Source: Shewanella jiangmenensis
GTDB lineage: Bacteria; Pseudomonadota; Gammaproteobacteria; Enterobacterales; Shewanellaceae
Direction: 5' to 3'
Assembly: GCF_018596335.1 (NCBI RefSeq)
Contig: NZ_JAHEPS010000002.1
Coordinates: forward strand, 310,001 to 374,000
Length of the DNA: 64,000 bases
The position numbers and the translations under genes are program-made. Shown in pieces: positions 26,874 through 35,950 of this stretch (the first letter of the stretch is position 1; every line of letters starts with the position of its first letter). The notes under the pieces are model-generated. The model was not told the origin of the DNA and searched no databases. It saw only the letters and a list, made by a program, of their open reading frames with translations.

Positions 26874-28118
26874 ATGTTTAAATCACTCTCGGCAAAGATC
26901 TTTTTGGGTCTGGCCATCGGACTTGTATCCGGCACTCTGGTGCAGTACGGATTGCACGATATCCCATTCTTCTCCTCGACTCTGGTCGATATTGCCTCTG
27001 GCGTAGGCACCATGTTCGTCAACATGATCATGATGCTGGTGGTACCGCTGGTGTTTGTCAGCATTGTCTGCGGCGTGTGTGAACTGAAAGACCTCTCGAG
27101 TTTTGGCCGTCTCGGCGGCAAGACCTTTGGCTTTTACATCATCAATACCCTGGTGGCGATTTTCGCCGCCCTGACGGTGGCTTTGCTGCTGGAGCCCGGT
27201 CGTGGTGTGGATATGAGCGGCGGCAATGATGTTGCCATCACAGCGACCGAGCTGCCGAGTCTGATGGCGCTGATTGTGGACATAGTGCCGCGCAATCCGG
27301 TGGCGGCCTTTATGTCGGGCAATATGTTGCAGGTGATTTTTATGGCGCTGCTGCTTGGCGGCGTGATGAAGTCATTGGGCGAGCATGTGGCAGGGGCCGT
27401 GTCTGGTTTTCAAACCGCCAATAAAATCATGATGAAACTGATTTCGGTGGTGATGCATCTGGCACCCATTGGCGTGGCGGCGCTGATGTTCAAGTTAGGG
27501 GCGACCTTAGAAGCCGGCGTGTTCCTCAGCGTGATGGAATATTTGGTGCTTATTCTTGGCTTGCTGCTGCTGTGGATTTTTGTGGTCTACCCCTATGCGG
27601 TGCAGTTGTTTACTCCGGTCAAAGCCAGCGTATTTCGTGAAAAGACCCAGGAGCAAATCCTGTTTTCGCTCTCTACTGCGAGCTCCAATGCCACCATTCC
27701 GGTGACCATGCGCACCCTGACTGAAAAACTCAAAGTGAACCGTGCCGTTGCGGGCTTTGGGGTGCCGCTCGGTGCCACCATGAACATGGGCGGCGTGTCG
27801 ATTTACATCACTATCGCCATCTTTTTCGTTGCCAATGCCTTTGGTATGCCGATAACCCTGGAGCAGTTACCATCTCTGATTTTCAGTATCTTTCTGTTGT
27901 CGGTCGGCGCCGGTGGCGTACCCGGTGGTGGCATGGTGATGATAGGCGTGCTTATTCACCAGATGGGCCTGCCGGTTGAAGCCTTTGCGCTGGTGGCAGC
28001 GCTTGACCGCCTTATCGACATGGTGCTCACCTCTTGCAACGTAGTGGGCGATACCGCGGTGCTGACCATAGTTGACCAAACCGAAAGGCCGCATCAGGTG
28101 ACCAGCGATGATGACTAA
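26874..28118 (+). CDS. SLC1-family sodium/proton:dicarboxylate or amino-acid symporter
   Basis: 414 residues from the ATG at 26874 (MFKSLSAKIFLGLAIG), the expected length; earlier in-frame ATGs give a non-hydrophobic extension. Eight membrane helices and the two re-entrant hairpins of the family are recognisable: FSLSTASSNATIPVTMRT (HP1, ~265), GATMNMGG (TM7, ~305), GAGGVPGGG (HP2, ~350) and the final VALDRLIDMVLTSCNVVGD-type helix, here beginning ALVAALDRL. The TM7 NMDGT motif is replaced by NMGGV, losing the aspartate that binds sodium in GltPh; SstT-type transporters also deviate here. Substrate undetermined (glutamate, serine or dicarboxylates). Confidence 0.9.
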   Translation: MFKSLSAKIFLGLAIGLVSGTLVQYGLHDIPFFSSTLVDIASGVGTMFVNMIMMLVVPLVFVSIVCGVCELKDLSSFGRLGGKTFGFYIINTLVAIFAALTVALLLEPGRGVDMSGGNDVAITATELPSLMALIVDIVPRNPVAAFMSGNMLQVIFMALLLGGVMKSLGEHVAGAVSGFQTANKIMMKLISVVMHLAPIGVAALMFKLGATLEAGVFLSVMEYLVLILGLLLLWIFVVYPYAVQLFTPVKASVFREKTQEQILFSLSTASSNATIPVTMRTLTEKLKVNRAVAGFGVPLGATMNMGGVSIYITIAIFFVANAFGMPITLEQLPSLIFSIFLLSVGAGGVPGGGMVMIGVLIHQMGLPVEAFALVAALDRLIDMVLTSCNVVGDTAVLTIVDQTERPHQVTSDDD

Positions 28119-28147
28119 GCCTGTATAGGGCAACAACGCTTAATGAC

Positions 28148-28171
28148 AAAGCCGCCCCTGGGCGGCTTTTT
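28148..28171 (+). terminator. Terminator of the symporter gene
   Basis: AAAGCCGCC (28148-28156) pairs with GGCGGCTTT (28161-28169), followed by TT, 30 bp past the stop. Confidence 0.92.
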
Positions 28172-28210
28172 ACTGTGAGTATGCCGCACGTCGTTACCAG
28201 GCGGCAGGAA

Positions 28211-28236
28211 TAAATAAGCCGACCCAAAGGTCGGCT
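28211..28236 (-). terminator. Terminator of ppa
   Basis: AGCCGACC (28217-28224) pairs with GGTCGGCT (28229-28236). The minus-strand transcript continues into TTATTTATT. It lies just after the ppa stop codon. Confidence 0.75.
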
Positions 28237-28264
28237 CTTACGCAATTTATTGCAAACAGGCGAA

Positions 28265-28798
28265 TTAGGCTTGCTTGTTGTAGCGCTCGGCGCTGGAGAG
28301 GATTTCGGCGCGGGCAGCTGCTGCATCTTCCCAGCTTTCAACCTTCACCCACTTGCCAACTTCCAGATCCTTGTAGTGTTCGAAGAACTGCTTGATCTGG
28401 GCCTTCAGCAGGGCTGGCAGGTCGTTTACGTCCTGAATGTGGCCGTATTCTTTGGACACTTTCTCGTGTGGAACGGCAACTACTTTGGCGTCTTCACCTG
28501 ACTCGTCGGTCATTTTCAGCACGCCAACAGGGCGACAACGGATCACGCTGCCAGGCTGCAGTGGGTACTGGGTTGGTACCAGCACGTCAACTGGGTCACC
28601 GTCCAGGCTCAGAGTCTGGTTTACATAACCGTAGTTGCAAGGATAGAACATAGGAGCAGTCATGATGCGGTCAACAAACAGGGCGCCGCTGTCCTTGTCC
28701 ACTTCGTACTTGATAGGATCGTGGTTCTGTGGGATCTCGATGATTACATAGATATCATCTGGCAGGGATTTGCCCGCTGGCACTGCATTCAAGCTCAT
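28265..28798 (-). CDS. ppa: Inorganic pyrophosphatase, family I
   Basis: 177 residues, almost the length of the E. coli enzyme and very similar to it throughout (NVPAGK-like start, [48 protein letters not shown]-type lysine region). The DGDPVDVLV signature carries the metal-binding aspartates. Hydrolyses pyrophosphate in the cytoplasm. The second ATG (28798) is chosen because AAAGGA is 7 bp before it; the first ATG (28804) is almost on the ribosome-binding site. A near-consensus promoter lies 55-80 bp upstream. Confidence 0.97.
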   Translation of the reverse strand: MSLNAVPAGKSLPDDIYVIIEIPQNHDPIKYEVDKDSGALFVDRIMTAPMFYPCNYGYVNQTLSLDGDPVDVLVPTQYPLQPGSVIRCRPVGVLKMTDESGEDAKVVAVPHEKVSKEYGHIQDVNDLPALLKAQIKQFFEHYKDLEVGKWVKVESWEDAAAARAEILSSAERYNKQA

Positions 28799-28852
28799 TT
28801 GCATATCCTTTAACGGTATTGAAATCAGATTTCAGAAAATCGGTTGGCGCGT

Positions 28853-28880
28853 ATTATAGCGCGATTTGGCGGCTTGCCAA
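28853..28880 (-). promoter_or_regulatory. Sigma-70 promoter of ppa
   Basis: On the minus strand: -35 TTGGCA (complement of 28875-28880), 16-bp spacer, perfect -10 TATAAT (complement of 28853-28858). The start codon is 54 bp downstream of the -10. Confidence 0.82.
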
Positions 28881-28920
28881 TCAAAGGCCGCCGCCATTGC
28901 ACTAAAGACTAACGCGAGCC

Positions 28921-29883
28921 TTATTTGTGGTAACCAAGACAGGCATCAACCTCGTTGGCTGAGCCCAAAATGACCGCCACACGCTGGTGAATTTCGCTTG
29001 GCGCTACATCGAGTATGGTCTCATAGCCTGTGCTGGCCTTGCCGCCCGCCTGTTCAACCAAGAATGCCATCGGATTAGCTTCGTACATCAAACGCAGTTT
29101 GAACGGCTTTTTCGGGTCCTTGGTGTCGGTTGGGTAGGTAAACAGGCCGCCGCGGCACAGTACCCGGTGCACATCGCCTACCATGGCTGCAATCCAGCGC
29201 ATGTTGAAGTTTTTGCCGCGCGGACCTTCTTTGCCCTTGATAAGGTCGGCAATGTAAGCCTGCATGCCCGGCTCCCAGAAGCGCTGGTTGGACATATTGA
29301 TGGCGAACTCGCCGGTGTCTTTACTGATTTGCACACCATCTACCGTCAGCAGGTAGTCGCCGCTGACCGGGTCTAGGGTATAAAGCTGCACGCCCTTGCC
29401 TGTGGTCAGTGCCAGCATGGTGGATGGGCCGTAAAGCACGTAACCCGCCGCTACCTGTTTGCGACCGGATTGCAGGAAACTTTGTTCGCTCACATCACCG
29501 CTTGGGGCGGGCAGCACAGAGAAAATGGTGCCTACCAGGGAGTTGATGTCGATATTGGATGAGCCATCCAGTGGGTCGAAGCACACCAGAAACTGCCCGT
29601 CCTTTGAGAGTGGCACTATCTCATCTTCTTCTTCAGAGGCGAGCGCCTTCACCGAACCCTGGGCTGCCAATGCGTCTTTCAGCATGTCGTTGGTGATAAC
29701 GTCGAGCTTTTTCTGATCTTCACCCTGGACGTTTTCGGTGCCGGCAACGCCGAGCACACCGGCAAGGGCGCCATGGCGCACGGCCTGGCTGATGTCTTTG
29801 GAGGTGTTGGCGAGCACAGTGATGAGCTTGGCAAGTTCGTCATTGATACCGCTTTGCTTGAGGGATTGGGACAGGGTCTGCAT
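28921..29883 (-). CDS. fbp: Fructose-1,6-bisphosphatase, class I
   Basis: 320 residues. The metal- and substrate-binding motifs are in order: EEEDE (~84), [13 protein letters not shown] (~105), [10 protein letters not shown] and [20 protein letters not shown] (~262). Gluconeogenic enzyme that removes the C1 phosphate of fructose-1,6-bisphosphate. AGAAGGA is correctly spaced before the ATG at 29883. It is encoded on the same strand as ppa, 122 bp upstream of it, and has no visible terminator, but ppa has its own promoter. Confidence 0.97.
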   Translation of the reverse strand: MQTLSQSLKQSGINDELAKLITVLANTSKDISQAVRHGALAGVLGVAGTENVQGEDQKKLDVITNDMLKDALAAQGSVKALASEEEDEIVPLSKDGQFLVCFDPLDGSSNIDINSLVGTIFSVLPAPSGDVSEQSFLQSGRKQVAAGYVLYGPSTMLALTTGKGVQLYTLDPVSGDYLLTVDGVQISKDTGEFAINMSNQRFWEPGMQAYIADLIKGKEGPRGKNFNMRWIAAMVGDVHRVLCRGGLFTYPTDTKDPKKPFKLRLMYEANPMAFLVEQAGGKASTGYETILDVAPSEIHQRVAVILGSANEVDACLGYHK

Positions 29884-30093
29884 CTTGTGTCCTTCTGATT
29901 AGACAAATTTGTGGGAGGTCTTTGGAATAATTCTGGCGCTAATGATACCCGAGATTGGCGACATTTTCAGTCGCCTTTGCCTTTGGCTATTACTTTGGCA
30001 GGGGCAAAGTTTTCGGGCAGAATGGTTGGCTTATCGCAAAGGTCGATAACAGTGTTGAACTACCCTCCACACGAACCACACATGGAAAAAACA

Positions 30094-32328
30094 ATGATTA
30101 AAAAAATCGTGGCTTCATTAATGCTGGCAGGTGTTGCCGCATCTCTGCAGGCGGCGCCGGCTTTTCCGGGCGCCGGTACCGAACCTTTAGCCATTGAGCG
30201 CATGTACGCTTCTCCTGCATTGGCAGGCAGCAGCCCCCGTGGCCTGACGTTGTCGCCCGATGGCGCGCTGGTCACCTTTATCAAGGGCCGTGATGACAAT
30301 CAACACAGATTCGATCTGTGGCAAATGGACGTGGCGAGCGGCAAGTTGAGCCTGCTGCTGGATGCCGATAAGCTGGCTGGAGGTGAGCTTTCCGATGAAG
30401 AAAAGGCCCGCCGTGAACGCCAGCGGGTTTATGGCGAAGGCATCATGGAGTATTTCTGGGCGGCCGACGGTAAGGCGCTGCTTATCCCATCTGCCGGAAA
30501 ACTTTACTATTTTACACCATCGAGTGGTGAGGTTCGTTTGCTTGCCACCGGCGATGGCTTTGCCACCGATCCTAAATTGTCGCCCAAGGGGAACTTTGTC
30601 TCCTTTGTGAGTGAGCAAAATCTCTATGTGTATGAGCTTGCCAGTAACAAGCTGACTCAGCTCACCAAAGATGGTGGCGGCGCTATTAAAAACGCCATGG
30701 CGGAGTTTGTTGCCCAGGAAGAAATGGGCCGCATGACCGGCTACTGGTGGTCGGGTGATGAGGCGCGTATCGCCTTTACCCGCATCGACGAGACGCCGGT
30801 AGAGCTGGTGACCCGCAATGAAATCTATGCTGACGGCATTAAGCTGACTGAGCAGCGCTATCCCTATGCTGGCAAAGCCAACGTGGAAATCGCCCTGGGC
30901 ATTGTTACTCTCAATAGCGGTAGCACCGAGTGGGTTGATTTGGGTAAAGAGAAAGACATTTACCTGCCGCGGGTTAAGTGGCTGCCAAACAGCACAGAGC
31001 TCAGTTTCCAGTGGCAAAGCCGTGACCAGCAAACGCTGGAGCTTCGCAAGGTGTCGGTAGCTAAACCCGGCAAAAGTCAGCTGTTGGTGAAGGAAACCAG
31101 CAAGGCGTGGGTAAACCTCAATGACGACCTGCACTTTTTGAAAGAGAGTGACGATTTCCTGTGGACCTCAGAGCGTGATGGTTTCAATCATATCTATCTG
31201 TTTGACAGCAAGGGCAAGGTTAAGCGTCAGCTCACCAAGGGCGACTGGGCGGTGGATGAGATTGCCTTCGTCGATGAAAAAGCGGGGCTGGTATATTTTG
31301 CCGGTCGTAAAGACATGGCCACCGAGCGCCATCTGTACCGCGTAAGCCTCAAGGGCGGCGATATCGCGCGTCTGTCGGAGAAACCGGGCATGCACGGCAC
31401 AGTGTTCGCCGACAAGAGCCCAGTGTATCTGGATTACTTCAACAGCCTGTCGCAGCCACCGCAGGTAAGCCTGCATGATGCCAGCGGCAAACAGCTCGCC
31501 TGGGTTGAAGAAAACGCCGTCAAAGCCGGTCATCCGCTGCATCCCTTTGCCGGTTTGTGGCAGCTGCCGGAGTTTGGCACCCTGAAAGCAGATGATGGCC
31601 AAACGCTGCATTACCGTTTGTTCAAACCGGTTAATTTTGATGCCAGTAAAAAATATCCTGTAGTGGTGAGGGTTTATGGCGGCCCACATGCGCAGCTCGT
31701 CACCAACAGTTGGAGCGAGCAGGATTACTTTACCCAGTATCTGCTGCAAAACGATTATCTGGTGTTTCAGCTGGATAACCGCGGCTCGGCCCATCGCGGC
31801 ACCAAATTTGAATATGTGATCTATCAAAACCTCGGTGATGCCGAGGTGCGCGACCAGATGGCCGGGGTGGATTACCTGCGCACCTTGCCCTATGTTGCCG
31901 GCGATAAGGTGGCGATTTATGGCCACAGCTATGGCGGCTACATGGCGCTGATGAGTCTTTTCAAGGCACCAGGCCACTTTAAAGCGGCAATTTCCGGCGC
32001 GCCCGTGACCGACTGGCGCCTGTACGATACCCATTACACCGAGCGTTACATGGGGCATCCGGACCGCAACGCCGAAGGTTATGATAAGGCGAGCGTATTC
32101 CCCCATGTGGGCGGTTACCAGAGCGGGCTTTTGATGTACCACGGCATGGCCGATGACAACGTGCTGTTTGAAAACTCAACCCGGGTATACAAGGCGCTGC
32201 AGGATGAAGGCAAACTGTTCCGCATGGTGGATTACCCGGGCTCCAAGCACTCGATGCGCGGTGAGAAGGTGCGTAATCACCTGTACCGTACTCTGGCTGA
32301 CTTCCTCGACAGTGAGCTTAAGCGCTGA
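30094..32328 (+). CDS. Exported dipeptidyl peptidase IV (S9B)
   Basis: 744 residues from the ATG at 30094, preferred because GGAAAA precedes it and it gives a signal peptide with a basic start (MIKKIVASLMLAGVAASLQAA). An ATG 12 bp upstream is the alternative. The beta-propeller DPPIV_N domain spans ~90-480 and includes the double-Glu-like EFVAQEEMGRMTGYWW region that binds the substrate N-terminus. The alpha/beta hydrolase domain carries catalytic Ser in GHSYGGYM (~611), Asp in GMADDNVLFEN (~686) and His in SKHSM (~718). It removes X-Pro or X-Ala dipeptides from peptides in the periplasm or outside. Single-gene unit with its own terminator. Confidence 0.95.
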   Translation: MIKKIVASLMLAGVAASLQAAPAFPGAGTEPLAIERMYASPALAGSSPRGLTLSPDGALVTFIKGRDDNQHRFDLWQMDVASGKLSLLLDADKLAGGELSDEEKARRERQRVYGEGIMEYFWAADGKALLIPSAGKLYYFTPSSGEVRLLATGDGFATDPKLSPKGNFVSFVSEQNLYVYELASNKLTQLTKDGGGAIKNAMAEFVAQEEMGRMTGYWWSGDEARIAFTRIDETPVELVTRNEIYADGIKLTEQRYPYAGKANVEIALGIVTLNSGSTEWVDLGKEKDIYLPRVKWLPNSTELSFQWQSRDQQTLELRKVSVAKPGKSQLLVKETSKAWVNLNDDLHFLKESDDFLWTSERDGFNHIYLFDSKGKVKRQLTKGDWAVDEIAFVDEKAGLVYFAGRKDMATERHLYRVSLKGGDIARLSEKPGMHGTVFADKSPVYLDYFNSLSQPPQVSLHDASGKQLAWVEENAVKAGHPLHPFAGLWQLPEFGTLKADDGQTLHYRLFKPVNFDASKKYPVVVRVYGGPHAQLVTNSWSEQDYFTQYLLQNDYLVFQLDNRGSAHRGTKFEYVIYQNLGDAEVRDQMAGVDYLRTLPYVAGDKVAIYGHSYGGYMALMSLFKAPGHFKAAISGAPVTDWRLYDTHYTERYMGHPDRNAEGYDKASVFPHVGGYQSGLLMYHGMADDNVLFENSTRVYKALQDEGKLFRMVDYPGSKHSMRGEKVRNHLYRTLADFLDSELKR

Positions 32329-32369
32329 GCCATCTGTACTGAACCAGTCGTAATAAGCATGAGATGAAC

Positions 32370-32400
32370 AAGGCCTGTCGATGACAGGCCTTTGTTTTTT
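32370..32400 (+). terminator. Terminator of the dipeptidyl peptidase gene
   Basis: AAGGCCTGTC (32370-32379) pairs with GACAGGCCTT (32383-32392), followed by TGTTTTTT. Confidence 0.9.
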
Positions 32401-32414
32401 GTAATTTCACCAAT

Positions 32415-32444
32415 AAAAAAGCCAATCCGGAGATTGGCTTTTTT
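32415..32444 (-). terminator. Bidirectional terminator, used by arcA
   Basis: AAAAAAGCCAATC (32415-32427) pairs with GATTGGCTTTTTT (32432-32444), with T runs on either strand. It lies 16 bp beyond the arcA stop and separates convergent units. Confidence 0.93.
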
Positions 32445-32459
32445 GCAGGCTGATAGCCC

Positions 32460-33176
32460 TTATTCTTCCAGGTTACCGCAGAAGCGATAGCCTTCACCGT
32501 GGATGGTGGCGATGATTTCCGGCGTGTCCGGCAGGCTTTCGAAGTGCTTGCGGATACGACGGATGGTCACGTCAACGGTGCGGTCATGTGGCTTGAGCTC
32601 GCGGCCGGTCATCTTCATCAGCAGATCGGCGCGGGTCAGGATCTTGCCCGGGTTCTCTACAAAATGCAGCATGGCGCGGAACTCACTGCGTGGCAGCTTG
32701 TAGGATTCGCCCGCAGGGCTAACCAGAGAGCGGCTGTTGATTTCCAGGCTCCAGTCGTTGAAGCGATAAACTTCAACGGCGCTTTTCTCTTCGACTTCAA
32801 CGCCTGCGCTGTTGACGCGAGTCAGAAGGTTACGGGCACGAATGGTCAGTTCACGTGGGTTGAACGGCTTGGTAATATAATCGTCCGCGCCAATTTCAAG
32901 ACCCAGGATCTTGTCCACTTCGTTATCACGGCCAGTCAGGAAAATCAGACCGATGTTGTTGATTTCACGCAGTTCACGTGCCAGCAACAGACCGTTCTTA
33001 CCTGGCAGGTTGATGTCCATCACCACCAGATTGATTTTGTTTTCCTGCAAAGCTTTATGCATTTCTGCGCCATCATTGGCCTCAGTTACCACATATCCTT
33101 CTGCCTCAAAAATACTTCTTAAGGTATTACGGGTAACGGCTTCGTCTTCTACGATGAGAATGTGCGGATTTTGCAT
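32460..33176 (-). CDS. arcA: ArcA response regulator
   Basis: 238 residues, OmpR/PhoB type, nearly identical in layout to E. coli ArcA. The receiver domain (1-120) has [20 protein letters not shown], the phospho-acceptor in VVMDINLPG (D54), the switch threonine in FLTGRD and the lysine in [18 protein letters not shown]. The C-terminal winged helix (~135-230) has [16 protein letters not shown]. It controls respiration and redox-linked genes. No arcB or phosphotransfer gene is adjacent, as usual for Shewanella. A 557-bp upstream region separates it from the divergent DUF3293 gene. Confidence 0.97.
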   Translation of the reverse strand: MQNPHILIVEDEAVTRNTLRSIFEAEGYVVTEANDGAEMHKALQENKINLVVMDINLPGKNGLLLARELREINNIGLIFLTGRDNEVDKILGLEIGADDYITKPFNPRELTIRARNLLTRVNSAGVEVEEKSAVEVYRFNDWSLEINSRSLVSPAGESYKLPRSEFRAMLHFVENPGKILTRADLLMKMTGRELKPHDRTVDVTIRRIRKHFESLPDTPEIIATIHGEGYRFCGNLEE

Positions 33177-33733
33177 ATTAAGTACCTAAATTTAAAACAA
33201 ATATGTGCTAATCGGGTGTGCCGGCTGACGACCGGCCAGGCCCCGCTGCTTTTTATGCAAGACCTGTAAAACCTGAACTTTAAAAAGAGGCTGTGCCGAC
33301 AGGTGGCACACGCAACGACTAGTCCAACAAGCCATCAAAAGATGGTGGTAAATCTGTACTTACTTCGATAAACAAGGCGTTACTAAAGTTCCAACGCCGA
33401 TTGCTTTTTTTGCAAAGTATAAATGTTAATTTGAATATGGATCACATTTCGTACAGTTGTTTAGCCAAGTCACTGACATCAGTGGGAAAATTGTAACAGC
33501 CTGTATCAAGGTGCAGACTGGAAGTTTGGATGGCTAACGCAGACAATTGTACTCGTTTTAGGCATTTTTTAACAATTGAAATGTTAACAAATCCAGTCCA
33601 ATGGGCGATTAATTATCATTAATTTTTTGTAAGTCAATGATAATTAATGATATGTTGATTTTTGTAAACGAGATCTGTCTCACATGGCTAGGCAGAAGAA
33701 AAGAGTCTGCTAAACTAATTCGGGTTCTTTTGA
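33177..33733. other. Long regulatory region upstream of arcA
   Basis: 557 bp without a gene, AT-rich on the distal side. It contains a perfect 13-bp inverted repeat (33608-33648), described separately. No riboswitch or structured leader is recognised, but the length suggests a long arcA leader or several regulatory sites. Confidence 0.5.
33608..33648. promoter_or_regulatory. Perfect 13-bp inverted repeat
   Basis: ATTAATTATCATT (33608-33620) is exactly inverted as AATGATAATTAAT (33636-33648), with 15 bp between. Each arm contains a full half of a Fur box (AATGATAAT), and ATTAAT occurs as a direct repeat 10 bp apart, as in ArcA boxes. Either reading, or simple AT-rich symmetry, is possible. 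Confidence 0.55.
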
Positions 33734-34180
33734 ATGATTATTACGTACATGGAAAGTCATTTCGAACAGCTTTGGTCTTGTTATCAGTCGACAGAATTTC
33801 TGTTGACCCAGCCGCTATCTTCTGTTTCCCGCTTCGCTATCGTGACCGCCCACAACCCTCAGGGGGAGCTGTTATCTCCCTGTCAGAATCGCTTGCTTGA
33901 CCGCAAGTTGCTGGCAGACATTGAGGCGATGGGGGTGCCATACCGCGCCTTAATCGGCACCAACAGCACCTTGTCGCACATGGAAAAGAGTTGGGCCGTG
34001 TTTGCCAGCGAAGAAGAGTCCCTCGAACTTGCCTTAAAATACCGTCAAAATGCCATTTATTACGTGGTGCAGGATGAGTTACTGCTGCTGCCCTGTTTGA
34101 TGGAGCGTGAGGTGGTGTCGCTTGGCTCCTTTCGCTCTCGGGTGAAACTGGTGCAGGAACTGCCTGAGCTCGATTTGTAA
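33734..34180 (+). CDS. DUF3293 family protein
   Basis: 148 residues. FAIVTAHNPQGELLSPCQN (residues ~34-52) followed by WAVFASEEESLELALKYRQNAIYYV matches the DUF3293 pattern (a TAxNP segment, then a helix and QNAI). The function is unknown; it is a small cytoplasmic protein. The start is uncertain, with no clear ribosome-binding site before either the ATG at 33734 or the one at 33749. Confidence 0.8.
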   Translation: MIITYMESHFEQLWSCYQSTEFLLTQPLSSVSRFAIVTAHNPQGELLSPCQNRLLDRKLLADIEAMGVPYRALIGTNSTLSHMEKSWAVFASEEESLELALKYRQNAIYYVVQDELLLLPCLMEREVVSLGSFRSRVKLVQELPELDL

Positions 34181-34230
34181 CAGCGGTTACCAGCGCAAAT
34201 ACAGTTTTTGTCAACTTGTGTATTTTCGCA

Positions 34231-34260
34231 TTGACTTGTGTAGGTCTTTATTGCTACTTT
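34231..34260 (+). promoter_or_regulatory. Candidate lysC promoter
   Basis: TTGACT at 34231-34236 is a good -35, followed at 18 bp by a poor -10 (TACTTT, 34255-34260). It is placed just upstream of the riboswitch, as needed. A 9-bp direct repeat ACTTGTGTA (34214 and 34234, exactly 20 bp apart) overlaps it. Confidence 0.5.
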
Positions 34261-34271
34261 TTTCGTCCCTT

Positions 34272-34472
34272 CCGATGGAAGGCACAGAAGAGGAGCGCCC
34301 ACTAGGTAGCGAGTCTGAGGAGCAACCACTCCAATGACGGCTTGCGAGGGAGATTGGCGCCGAGGTGCAACACACGTGGCTGCGTGGATTGCGTCGGTCG
34401 TTCAGGCTGAATCCTGACGATTGTCACCTGTTTGGTGGAGAGCTTCTGGTGACGATCGCTTTTCCCTCCTTT
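34272..34472 (+). ncRNA. Lysine riboswitch (L box)
   Basis: The conserved core is recognisable throughout and parallels the E. coli lysC leader: AGAAGAGGAGCG at ~34287, TGAGGAGCAACCACTCC (~34314), GCGAGGGAGATTGGCGCCG (~34345), the GGCTGAATCC loop (~34405), and GTCACCTGTTTGGTGGAGAG, then CTTCTGGTGAC at the 3' side. Downstream hairpins (34478-34540, including CTTCGAACG and CAGTTCGGAG) are the probable expression platform. Lysine binding is expected to switch off lysC and the gene after it. Confidence 0.95.
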
Positions 34473-34591
34473 TGGGGTGCCGAATCTTTGCACCAGGCTC
34501 TTCGAACGTTGTCAGTTCGGAGCTAACTCATGAAATACGTAACTCTTTATTCTCGCGCTTTCGTCGTTAATTGTCTGACGGAGGTGTGCTG

Positions 34592-35950
34592 ATGTCTCTG
34601 GTCGTCGCAAAATTTGGTGGTACCTCCGTTGCCGACTTTGGCGCCATGTCCCGCTGTGCCGATATAGTGCTGGCCAATTCCGCCACCCGTCTGGTGGTGG
34701 TCAGTGCCTCAAGTGGCGTCACCAACCTTCTGGTTGAGCTGACCCAGGCCACGGTAACCGATGAAACCCGCCTGCAGCTTTTAAAGCGCATCGCCCAAAT
34801 TCAATATGCCATTATCGACAAGTTGGCCCGGCCGCAGGACGTTGCTGCGCCGCTTGATGGCTTACTGTCGCGCATCGCAAGCCTCAGCGAGTCACTTATT
34901 CTCAATCGCAGCAAGGCGATTATGGATGAGCTTTTGTCCATGGGTGAGCAGTGCTCGTCGCTGCTGTTTGCCGCCGTGCTGCGTGAGCGCGGCGCCAGCA
35001 GCGTGAGTTTTGATGTGCGCCAGGTGCTGCGTACCGACAGCCATTTTGGCCGCGCCGAGCCCCAGATTGAAGACATTGCTGCCTTGTCGCGCGACTTTTT
35101 AAAGCCACTGCTGGCGACTCAGATTGTCGTGACCCAGGGCTTTATCGGCGCTGATGCCGAAGGCCGTACTACGACTCTTGGCCGTGGCGGCAGTGATTAC
35201 TCGGCGGCGCTCCTTGCCGAAGCCCTGTGCGCCGATGCGGTAGAGATCTGGACCGATGTGGCCGGCATCTACACCACCGACCCGCGCCTTGCGCCAAACG
35301 CGCGCCCGATTGCCGAAATCAGCTTTAACGAAGCCGCTGAAATGGCCACTTTCGGTGCCAAGGTGTTGCATCCAGCCACCATTTTGCCGGCCGTACGCCA
35401 GCAAATTCAGGTATTTGTGGGTTCAAGCCGCGAGCCTGAAAAAGGTGGCACCTGGATACGTCATCAGGTCGATAACCCGCCGATTTACCGCGCCGTTGCG
35501 GTGCGCCGCGATCAGACCCTGCTGAACCTGCACAGCCTGCAGATGCTGCACGCCCGCGGTTTTTTGGCTGAAACCTTTGCCACCCTGGCCCGCCACAAGA
35601 TCTCGGTTGACCTTATCACCACCTCTGAAGTGAACGTGTCGCTGACTCTGGACAAAACCGGCTCAGATTCGACCGGCGCGGGACTGCTCAGCGAGGCGCT
35701 GCTGCAGGAATTGTCGCAGCACTGCCGGGTGCGGGTGGAAGATGGTCTTGCGCTGGTGGCCATTATCGGTAACCGCATCGCCACCACAGCCGGCATTTGC
35801 AGCCGGGTGTTCACTGTTCTTGAAAAGCACAATGTACGCATGATTTGCCAGGGCGCGAGCCCCCACAACCTGTGTGTGCTGGTGGCTGAAAGCGAGGCGG
35901 CGCAGGTTGTGAAGGCGCTGCACGAAAACCTGTTTGAAGGCCAGGCTTAA
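34592..35950 (+). CDS. lysC: Lysine-sensitive aspartokinase
   Basis: 452 residues from the ATG at 34592, supported by GGAGGTG (34580-34586); an upstream TTG lies outside the family alignment. Kinase motifs are KFGGTSV (7-13), GFIGADAEGRTTTLGRGGSDYSAA (as pieces GFIGAD and GRGGSDYSAA, ~185-205) and EIWTDVAGIYTTDPR (~215-230). Two ACT domains follow (~300-450: LHARGFLAETFATLARH, RICQGASPHN-type region), giving lysine feedback inhibition. It makes aspartyl-4-phosphate, the first step towards lysine and diaminopimelate. Control is doubly by lysine: riboswitch and ACT domain. Coupled to the next gene by a TAATG overlap. Confidence 0.96.
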   Translation: MSLVVAKFGGTSVADFGAMSRCADIVLANSATRLVVVSASSGVTNLLVELTQATVTDETRLQLLKRIAQIQYAIIDKLARPQDVAAPLDGLLSRIASLSESLILNRSKAIMDELLSMGEQCSSLLFAAVLRERGASSVSFDVRQVLRTDSHFGRAEPQIEDIAALSRDFLKPLLATQIVVTQGFIGADAEGRTTTLGRGGSDYSAALLAEALCADAVEIWTDVAGIYTTDPRLAPNARPIAEISFNEAAEMATFGAKVLHPATILPAVRQQIQVFVGSSREPEKGGTWIRHQVDNPPIYRAVAVRRDQTLLNLHSLQMLHARGFLAETFATLARHKISVDLITTSEVNVSLTLDKTGSDSTGAGLLSEALLQELSQHCRVRVEDGLALVAIIGNRIATTAGICSRVFTVLEKHNVRMICQGASPHNLCVLVAESEAAQVVKALHENLFEGQA

